Origin: Trueperaceae bacterium | Lineage (GTDB): Bacteria; Deinococcota; Deinococci; Deinococcales; Trueperaceae | Assembly: GCA_007128755.1 (NCBI GenBank) | Contig: SKWV01000481.1 | Location: 1 to 5,291 of the forward strand | Length of the DNA stretch: 5,291 nucleotides | Reading direction: 5' to 3' | Shown here: one piece after another, positions 1-3,813 of the stretch | Position numbering within the stretch: position 1 is the first letter of the stretch | Layout of the letters: every line of letters begins with the position of its first letter | The notes under the pieces: generated by a model | What the model saw: the letters and a program-made list of their open reading frames with translations, nothing else | Database searches by the model: none | What the model was told of the DNA's origin: nothing | Program-made: the position numbers and the translations under genes

Positions 1-354
1 AACCAGTTCAGCCCGACGGTGGTCGAGGTGACGGTGGAGGCGCTCGAGAACACCCGCATCTTCGAGCGCGGACGCCTGCTGGTCTCGCGCCAGATCCACC
101 TGGGGAGCGCCGAGCTACCCTCCACGCAGGACGAGATCCGCACCGTCATCGCGCAGGTCAAGGGCGAAGCCCTGCGCGTCGTGCGCCGCGCGGGTCTCGA
201 CGAGCTGCAGGCGCCGGTGTACGAGGGCGTGTCGGACGAGAACTTCATGAACCAGCTGCTCAGGCTGTCGGGTCCGGTCGTGATCGGCGTCATGACGGTC
301 GACGCGGTCGATCGGGCCGGGCCCGCCCTGGTCGAACTGGTGATCGTCTACTGA
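1..354 (+). CDS. C-terminal part of a hypothetical protein, possibly DUF3084 family (5' end outside window)
   Basis: The frame is open from the first base of the window and ends at TGA (352-354), so 117 codons of a longer gene are visible. An internal GTG at position 19 is unlikely to be the start, because the reading frame and protein-like sequence continue upstream of it. The fragment is soluble-looking and alternates strands and helices: a strand-rich start (TVVEVTVEALENTRIF), a basic amphipathic helix (IRTVIAQVKGEALRVVRRAG), then FMNQLLRLSGPVVIGV and a closing strand around AGPALVELVIVY. From memory, this order (an N-R-I-F-x-x-G strand, a helix with A-x-x-x-x-R-x-A-G, a helix with an L-x-x-L pattern, and a final A-G-P plus hydrophobic strand) resembles the C-terminal domain of DUF3084 proteins, which carry N-terminal coiled coils and occur in cyanobacteria and Deinococcota. 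Their function is unknown. The family call is tentative; the coding call is firm. The gene converges on mscL with no base between the two stop codons. Confidence 0.7.
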   Translation, partial: NQFSPTVVEVTVEALENTRIFERGRLLVSRQIHLGSAELPSTQDEIRTVIAQVKGEALRVVRRAGLDELQAPVYEGVSDENFMNQLLRLSGPVVIGVMTVDAVDRAGPALVELVIVY

Positions 355-804
355 CTACCCGCTCTGGCGGGTCCGCTCGACACTGAGCAGGTCGCGGATC
401 TCCGTCAGCAACTGGACGTCGGCCGTGACGGCGATGGGCTCGGCGGACACGCCCTCCTCCTGCTTCTTGAAGCGCGCCAAGGCGCGCGTGTAGAACCGCA
501 CGACCATGAACACCGTGAACGCGATGATCAGGAAGTTGATCACGGTGTTGAGGAAGGCGCCGAGCTGGATGACGGGCGCTCCGGCCTCCACCGCCTCCGA
601 CAGGGAGGCGTAGGCCGCGGCGTCGCGCAGGACCCAGCCGAGCTCGGAGAAGTCCACCCCGCCGATCAACAGGCCGAGCGGCGGCATCACGACCTGGTTG
701 ACGAGCGACGTGGTGACCTGCCCGAACGCGGCGCCGATGATGACGGCGACGGCGAGATCGACGACGTTGCCGCGGTTGATGAAGTCCCGAAACTCCTTGA
801 GCAC
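355..804 (-). CDS. mscL: Large-conductance mechanosensitive channel MscL
   Basis: MscL is a homopentameric inner-membrane channel that opens under high membrane tension and releases solutes during hypo-osmotic shock. The 149-residue product has the usual family length and domain order: a short amphipathic N-terminal helix (LKEFRDFINRGN, residues 2-13), pore-lining TM1 (about 14-46, with NVVDLAVAVIIGAAFG and the MPPLGLLIGG end), a periplasmic loop (about 50-76), TM2 (about 78-102) and a cytoplasmic helix near the C-terminus (LLTEIRDLL, 132-140). L17 and V21 match the pore-constriction residues L19 and V23 of E. coli MscL, and A20 replaces the E. coli gating residue G22, as in the mycobacterial protein. 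I chose the GTG start at 804 over longer in-frame options because homology begins at that codon and a strong Shine-Dalgarno sequence lies 7 bases upstream. It is probably the last gene of the minus-strand cluster, 55 bp after the VOC gene. Confidence 0.96.
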   Translation of the reverse strand: MLKEFRDFINRGNVVDLAVAVIIGAAFGQVTTSLVNQVVMPPLGLLIGGVDFSELGWVLRDAAAYASLSEAVEAGAPVIQLGAFLNTVINFLIIAFTVFMVVRFYTRALARFKKQEEGVSAEPIAVTADVQLLTEIRDLLSVERTRQSG

Positions 805-811
805 GATGGGT

Positions 812-817
812 CCCTCC
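812..817 (-). promoter_or_regulatory. Shine-Dalgarno sequence that sets the mscL GTG start
   Basis: On the minus strand this reads GGAGGG and is separated from the GTG at 804 by 7 bases (ACCCATC). It is the best ribosome-binding site in the window and decides the start against the longer upstream reading of the same frame, which would overlap the end of the VOC gene. The three plus-strand genes have no comparable site. Confidence 0.75.
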
Positions 818-832
818 GACGTGGGGAGATGC

Positions 833-849
833 GCACGTCTGCACGTGCA
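833..849. repeat. Small overlapping palindromes in the VOC-mscL gap
   Basis: The 55-bp gap contains a perfect 10-bp palindrome, TGCACGTGCA (840-849). Overlapping it is an alternative stem, GCACGT (833-838) paired with ACGTGC (843-848) around a 4-base loop. The two pairings are mutually exclusive. There is no T-tract, so it is not a standard terminator. It could be an operator, a small RNA hairpin before the mscL ribosome-binding site, or chance in GC-rich sequence. Confidence 0.35.
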
Positions 850-859
850 CAGGCGGAGT

Positions 860-1270
860 CTACCCCTGCTCGTCGGCCTCCCGTCGGCGCAGCGGCTCGT
901 CGAAGCGCTGGACCTCGAGCCGGTAGCCATCGGGGTCGCGGGCGAAGAAGTGGTAGATGCCGTAGTCGGGGTGCGAGCGAGGCGCGGCCTCGGTCTCGAT
1001 CCCGAGGCGTCTCAAGCGGCCGTACCAGGCGTCGACCTCGTCGGTCACGAACGTGACGATGAGCCCGGCGCAGGACTCCGCGGGCGTCGAGCCCTCGGCG
1101 GCGGCGCTCGCGCAGAAGCCGACGTAGGCACCGCCGACCGCGTAGATCAGGCACGTGCCCTGATCGCGCTCGAGCCGCAGGCCGAGGTCGCGGCCGTAGA
1201 AGTCGCGCGTCGCGGAGAGGTCGCGGACGGGGAAGAAGGTCAGCTGCGTCTCGAACGGGGGAGCGTCCAT
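860..1270 (-). CDS. VOC-superfamily (glyoxalase/bleomycin-resistance fold) protein
   Basis: The 136-residue product is the usual size of a single-chain VOC protein with two beta-alpha-beta-beta-beta modules. Module 1 (about residues 8-54) contains FFPVRDLSATRDFYGRDLGL, the classic strand, Asp-Leu turn and helix ending in F-Y. Module 2 (about 68-124) contains VTFVTDEVDAWYGRLRRLG and ends in FFARDPDGYRLEVQRF, the typical R-D-P-D-G-Y-x-x-E-hydrophobic ending with E119. The superfamily includes lyases, dioxygenases and antibiotic-binding proteins, so the reaction cannot be assigned. The positions that carry the strand-1 metal ligands in glyoxalase-like members look to be L10 and L70, so classical metal-dependent glyoxalase activity is doubtful. 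The ATG at 1270 lies 6 bp after the methyltransferase stop codon, and TGAGG spanning that stop can serve as ribosome-binding site, so the two are probably co-transcribed and perhaps translationally coupled. Confidence 0.9.
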   Translation of the reverse strand: MDAPPFETQLTFFPVRDLSATRDFYGRDLGLRLERDQGTCLIYAVGGAYVGFCASAAAEGSTPAESCAGLIVTFVTDEVDAWYGRLRRLGIETEAAPRSHPDYGIYHFFARDPDGYRLEVQRFDEPLRRREADEQG

Positions 1271-1276
1271 CGCGCC

Positions 1277-2092
1277 TCAGTGTGGCATGCGCCGGCGAGC
1301 GCGGCGTTGCCGGAGCACCTCGTAGAGCACCAGGCCGCCGGCGGTCGCCGCGTTGAGGCTGTCGACGCTCCCCGCCATGGGGACCCGGACCTCGAGATCG
1401 GCCGCGCCGCGCCAGGCCGCGTCCAGCCCCTCGTGCTCCGGTCCGATCACGACGGCCACGGCGCCCGTGAGGTCGGCGTCCCAGAAGGTCTCGCTCGCGT
1501 CGGGGCTGGTGGTGATCACCCGAACGCCGTGGGAGCCGAGCAGCGCGCGCGCATGCTCGTCGGCGAGCGCCAGGACCGGCAGCGCGAACAGGCTGCCCAT
1601 GCTGGCCCGCACCACGTTGGGGTTGCCGAGGTCGGTGCCGGCGCCGGTCACGAACACCGCGTCGACGCCGGCCGCCGCCGCGCTCCGCAGCAAGGCCCCC
1701 ACGTTCCCGGGCTTCTCGAGGCCCGCGATCACCAGGTAGCAGGCCGTGTCCGGCCACGGCAGCGACTCCGGATCGACCTCCCGCCAGCGGACGAGACCGA
1801 GGAGCCCATCGGGATGCTGACGCAGCGAGGCGCGGTCGAACGCGGCCGGGCCGAAGCGTCGGTGCTCCCCCGCCGCCCCCTGCAAGAGCGCCAGGGCCGC
1901 CTCGGCGTCGGGCGAGAACCGCTCCGGGCACGAGGCCAGCAGCGCGAGCGACCAGCCCGCTTGCACCGCGCGCGTCAGCTCTCTCGCGCCCTCGACGACG
2001 AGCAGGCCCTCGCGCTCGCGCGGCCGCCTGGCGCGGAGCCGGACGAAGCGCTTGACGAGGGGGTTGGTGGGGGAGTGGACGTCGTCGGCCAT
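1277..2092 (-). CDS. TrmH/SpoU-family RNA 2'-O-ribose methyltransferase (SPOUT)
   Basis: This is predicted to transfer a methyl group from S-adenosylmethionine to a ribose 2'-OH in rRNA or tRNA in the cytoplasm. The 271-residue protein has the two-domain family layout. An N-terminal substrate-binding domain (about 7-104) holds SPTNPLVKRFVRLRARRPR and the LLVVEGARELTRAV segment. A SPOUT knot domain (about 118-262) carries all three motifs: motif 1 LEKPGNVGALLRSA with N130 and R136, motif 2 VVIGPEHEGL with E219, and motif 3 VPMAGSVDSLNAATAGG with S245 and N247. The trefoil-knot AdoMet site is therefore intact. The product resembles RlmB and TsnR-like proteins, but the target nucleotide cannot be read from the sequence, so no symbol is given. 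The ATG at 2092 fits the homology start, and GAGG lies 5 bases upstream. It is the first gene of the minus-strand cluster and is divergent from the sulfurtransferase gene. Confidence 0.94.
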   Translation of the reverse strand: MADDVHSPTNPLVKRFVRLRARRPREREGLLVVEGARELTRAVQAGWSLALLASCPERFSPDAEAALALLQGAAGEHRRFGPAAFDRASLRQHPDGLLGLVRWREVDPESLPWPDTACYLVIAGLEKPGNVGALLRSAAAAGVDAVFVTGAGTDLGNPNVVRASMGSLFALPVLALADEHARALLGSHGVRVITTSPDASETFWDADLTGAVAVVIGPEHEGLDAAWRGAADLEVRVPMAGSVDSLNAATAGGLVLYEVLRQRRARRRMPH

Positions 2093-2102
2093 CGCGGCCT
2101 CG

Positions 2103-2108
2103 ATGCTA
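2103..2108 (-). promoter_or_regulatory. Candidate -10 box for the methyltransferase-VOC-mscL cluster
   Basis: Read on the minus strand, TAGCAT matches the TAnnnT -10 consensus and lies 10 bases before the methyltransferase ATG. This would give an mRNA with almost no leader. No clear -35 hexamer is visible 16-18 bases further upstream. The assignment rests on position and the TAnnnT match only. Confidence 0.4.
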
Positions 2109-2126
2109 CGACACGCCCGTGGCGGC

Positions 2127-2132
2127 TACACT
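2127..2132 (+). promoter_or_regulatory. -10 box of the sulfurtransferase gene, leaderless layout
   Basis: TACACT lies 6 bases before the ATG at 2139. Transcription normally begins about 7 bases after the -10 element, so the mRNA would begin at or next to the start codon. No Shine-Dalgarno sequence is present between the box and the ATG. The -35 region is weak and overlaps the -10 box of the divergent cluster. Confidence 0.55.
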
Positions 2133-2138
2133 CGTGCC

Positions 2139-2999
2139 ATGGAACCCCTGATCGACGTCGACGGCCTCGTGCGGCGCCTCGACGACCCCACCGTGCGCGT
2201 GCTCGACGTCCGCTTCTCACTCGCCGACACCGCTGCCGGCCGGCGCGCGTACGAGGCCGGGCACGTGCCGGGGGCCGTGTACCTGCACCTCGACGACGAC
2301 CTCTCCGGCCCCGTGCGCGAGCACGGCGGCCGGCACCCCCTGCCCGACCCCGGCGCCTTCGCGCGCACGGCGGGCCGCGCCGGGATCGGCGACGCCACGC
2401 ACGTCGTCGTCGTCGACGAGGGCGACGCCATGGTGGCGAGTCGCGTCTGGTGGCTCCTGCGCTGGCTCGGCCACGAGGCCGTGCAGGTCCTCGACGGCGG
2501 CATGGCGGCGTGGCGCGCGGCCGGCGCGCCGCTCGAGACGGACGAGGTCCGGCCCCCCGTCGCGGTCTTCACACCGCGCGAACGGCCCGAGATGGTCGTG
2601 GAGCGCGACTGGCTCCTGCGCCACGCCGACGACGCCGACGTGCTCGTGATCGACGTGCGGGCGCCGGAGCGGTTCCGCGGGGAGGTCGAGCCCTTGGACC
2701 CCGTCGCCGGCCACGTTCCCGGAGCCGTGAACCGCCCCTACCTGGACAACCTCGAGGGCGGTCGCTTCCGGTCGGCCGACGACCTGCGCGAGCGCTACGC
2801 CGACGCCGCCGGGGCCACGCCGGTGCTCTACTGCGGTTCGGGCGTCTCCGCCGCCCAGGGGCTGCTGGCGCTCGAGGTGGCCGGGTTGCGCGGGGCCAAG
2901 CTGTACGCCGGCTCCTGGAGCGACTGGGTGAGTTACGGCGACGCGCCGGTGGCGCGCGGTCCCGAGGGCGCCGAAGCGACGGCCGACGACGACGCCTAG
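2139..2999 (+). CDS. Two-domain sulfurtransferase, 3-mercaptopyruvate type (rhodanese family)
   Basis: This enzyme is predicted to take sulfane sulfur from 3-mercaptopyruvate or thiosulfate onto an active-site cysteine and pass it to a thiophilic acceptor in the cytoplasm. The 286-residue length is normal for tandem-rhodanese proteins. The N-terminal inactive domain (about 1-130) shows VRVLDVRFSL, the EAGHVPGAVYLHLD turn, and VVVDEGDAMVASRVWW, where no cysteine occupies the catalytic position. The C-terminal domain (about 150-280) shows VIDVRAPERFRGEVEP with R178 and R180, DPVAGHVPGAVNRP, and the active-site loop YCGSGVSAAQ with nucleophile C232, followed by YAGSWSDW. A C-G-S-G-V-[ST] loop is characteristic of mercaptopyruvate sulfurtransferases, whereas thiosulfate-type rhodaneses have a basic C-R-K-G-like loop. 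The acidic tail ends in ADDDA. The frame stays open upstream to an ATG at 2052, but homology begins at 2139 and the earlier start would overlap the divergent gene. Confidence 0.94.
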   Translation: MEPLIDVDGLVRRLDDPTVRVLDVRFSLADTAAGRRAYEAGHVPGAVYLHLDDDLSGPVREHGGRHPLPDPGAFARTAGRAGIGDATHVVVVDEGDAMVASRVWWLLRWLGHEAVQVLDGGMAAWRAAGAPLETDEVRPPVAVFTPRERPEMVVERDWLLRHADDADVLVIDVRAPERFRGEVEPLDPVAGHVPGAVNRPYLDNLEGGRFRSADDLRERYADAAGATPVLYCGSGVSAAQGLLALEVAGLRGAKLYAGSWSDWVSYGDAPVARGPEGAEATADDDA

Positions 3000-3004
3000 T
3001 CGGT

Positions 3005-3040
3005 CGAGCGCCGGCGTACATGGTCGGCACACCGCGCTCG
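3005..3040. repeat. 7-bp inverted repeat between the sulfurtransferase and hemolysin III genes
   Basis: CGAGCGC (3005-3011) is perfectly complementary to GCGCTCG (3034-3040) across a 22-base spacer. It fills most of the 54-bp gap and ends 2 bases before the candidate -10 box of the next gene. The absence of a T-tract and the long loop argue against a standard terminator. The heptamer is a common word in this GC-rich sequence, so chance is a real possibility. Confidence 0.3.
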
Positions 3041-3042
3041 GC

Positions 3043-3048
3043 TATCCT
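3043..3048 (+). promoter_or_regulatory. -10 box of the hemolysin III-family gene, leaderless layout
   Basis: TATCCT lies 5 bases before the ATG at 3054, with no Shine-Dalgarno sequence between them. A weak -35 candidate, TGGTCG (3021-3026), sits 16 bases upstream and matches TTGACA at only three of six positions. The position relative to ATG repeats that seen in both neighbouring plus-strand genes. Confidence 0.5.
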
Positions 3049-3053
3049 CGGGC

Positions 3054-3734
3054 ATGACCGACGCTCATCACTCGCCCTGGGTCGCCCGCGTGCTGCGGGA
3101 GCCCGCCAACAGCCTCACGCACCTGCTCGGCGTCGCCCTGTCGATCGTCGGGCTCGTGGTCCTGCTGGTGCTCGCGGCCGGGGATCCGCTGCGCGTCGTG
3201 AGCTTCGCCGTCTACGGCGGCTCGCTCGTGCTGCTCTACACCGCCAGCACGCTGCTGCACGCCGTCCGCGCGCGTCCGGAGGTCCTCCGGCGCCTGCGGA
3301 TCTTCGACCACGCCGCCATCTTCGTGCTGATCGCCGGCACCTACACACCGATCACGCTGGTCTCGCTCAGGATGGTCGCACCCGTGTGGGGCTGGGCGCT
3401 CTTCGCCACCGCGTGGGGGTTCGCGCTGCTCGGCGTGCTGTTCAAGGTCGCGTGGATCGGCGCGCCGCGCTGGCTGTCGACCTCGCTGTACGTCGCGTTG
3501 GGCTGGATGGCGGTGCTCGCCGTCGTCCCCATGATGGAGGCGTTCGCCGCCGGTGCCCTCGCGTGGCTCTTCGGCGGAGGCCTCGCCTACACCCTCGGCG
3601 CGGTGGTGTACGCCACGCGCCGCCCCGACCCGTGGCCGCGGGTCTTCGGCTTCCATGCGCTGTGGCACCTGTTCGTGCTGCTCGGCAGCGCCTGCCACTT
3701 CGTGATGGTGCTCAAGTACATCGCGCTCGTCTAG
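3054..3734 (+). CDS. Hemolysin III / PAQR-family integral membrane protein (YqfA/TrhA type)
   Basis: This is a 226-residue inner-membrane protein of the hemolysin III family, the bacterial branch of the progestin/adipoQ receptor (PAQR) superfamily, with about seven hydrophobic segments (near residues 24-42, 47-68, 86-105, 110-132, 142-160, 166-187 and 201-224). Family signatures appear in order: EPANSLTHLLG (16-26), YTASTLLH (62-69), LRIFDHAAIFVLIAGTYTPI (81-100) and FGFHALWHLFVLLGSACHF (198-216). H69, D85 and the H201-x-x-x-H205 pair correspond to the likely metal site, as in the zinc site of adiponectin receptors. Despite the name, members are rarely shown to be cytolysins. Some affect membrane fluidity homeostasis in bacteria, and a lipid hydrolase role is suggested by the superfamily; the role here is inference. 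No signal peptide is needed. The gene begins 54 bp after the sulfurtransferase and appears to have its own promoter. Confidence 0.94.
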   Translation: MTDAHHSPWVARVLREPANSLTHLLGVALSIVGLVVLLVLAAGDPLRVVSFAVYGGSLVLLYTASTLLHAVRARPEVLRRLRIFDHAAIFVLIAGTYTPITLVSLRMVAPVWGWALFATAWGFALLGVLFKVAWIGAPRWLSTSLYVALGWMAVLAVVPMMEAFAAGALAWLFGGGLAYTLGAVVYATRRPDPWPRVFGFHALWHLFVLLGSACHFVMVLKYIALV

Positions 3735-3746
3735 CCCGCGGGAGCA

Positions 3747-3767
3747 GGCGCTCGCGGGGCGAGCGTC
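3747..3767 (+). terminator. GC-rich hairpin after the hemolysin III-family gene, possible terminator
   Basis: CGCTCG (3749-3754) and CGAGCG (3760-3765) pair perfectly around a 5-base loop. A G-T wobble and one more G-C pair extend the stem to 8 pairs (3747-3767). It begins 12 bases after the TAG stop, as a terminator would, but no run of T follows, so factor-independent termination is uncertain. It could instead act as an RNA-stabilising 3' hairpin. Confidence 0.4.
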
Positions 3768-3771
3768 GCAT

Positions 3772-3792
3772 GGTTGCATCGGTGGTGCAACC
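3772..3792. repeat. Perfect inverted repeat at the M32 gene promoter, candidate operator
   Basis: GGTTGCA (3772-3778) and TGCAACC (3786-3792) are exact inverted copies separated by 7 bases, giving a 21-bp dyad. Its centre is 32 bases before the ATG at 3814. If transcription begins at or beside that ATG, the dyad covers the -35 region, where no good -35 hexamer is seen. This suits a dimeric regulator. A weak RNA hairpin is less likely, because the element lies upstream of the inferred transcript start. Confidence 0.45.
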
Positions 3793-3801
3793 TTCGGTCC
3801 G

Positions 3802-3807
3802 TATGAT
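3802..3807 (+). promoter_or_regulatory. -10 box of the M32 carboxypeptidase gene, leaderless layout
   Basis: TATGAT differs from the TATAAT consensus at one position and lies 6 bases before the ATG at 3814. It is the best -10 match of the three plus-strand promoters. The 6-base spacer GGCGAG is purine-rich but too close to the ATG to be an effective Shine-Dalgarno sequence on an mRNA that starts near the ATG. Confidence 0.6.
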
Positions 3808-3813
3808 GGCGAG

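Noticed and set aside
805..930. A longer N-terminus for MscL beginning at 930
   Set aside because: The extension overlaps the VOC gene and is Arg/Ser-rich with no MscL similarity, while the GTG at 804 has a good ribosome-binding site and matches the family start.
2052..2138. A longer N-terminus for the sulfurtransferase beginning at ATG 2052
   Set aside because: The extra 29 residues have no family similarity, would overlap the divergent methyltransferase gene and would run through the candidate promoter. ATG 2139 fits both homology and promoter position.
2402..2417. A short GTC triplet run resembling a microsatellite
   Set aside because: It encodes the V-V-V-V-D strand of the sulfurtransferase N-terminal domain, which is normally hydrophobic here. 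Codon repetition explains it.
3005..3765. Repeated GCGCTCG/CGAGCGC words on both sides of the hemolysin III-family gene as possible mobile-element ends or attachment sites
   Set aside because: The heptamer also occurs inside the coding sequence (3723-3729), flanks differ, there is no target-site duplication, and the gene matches its neighbours in base composition.
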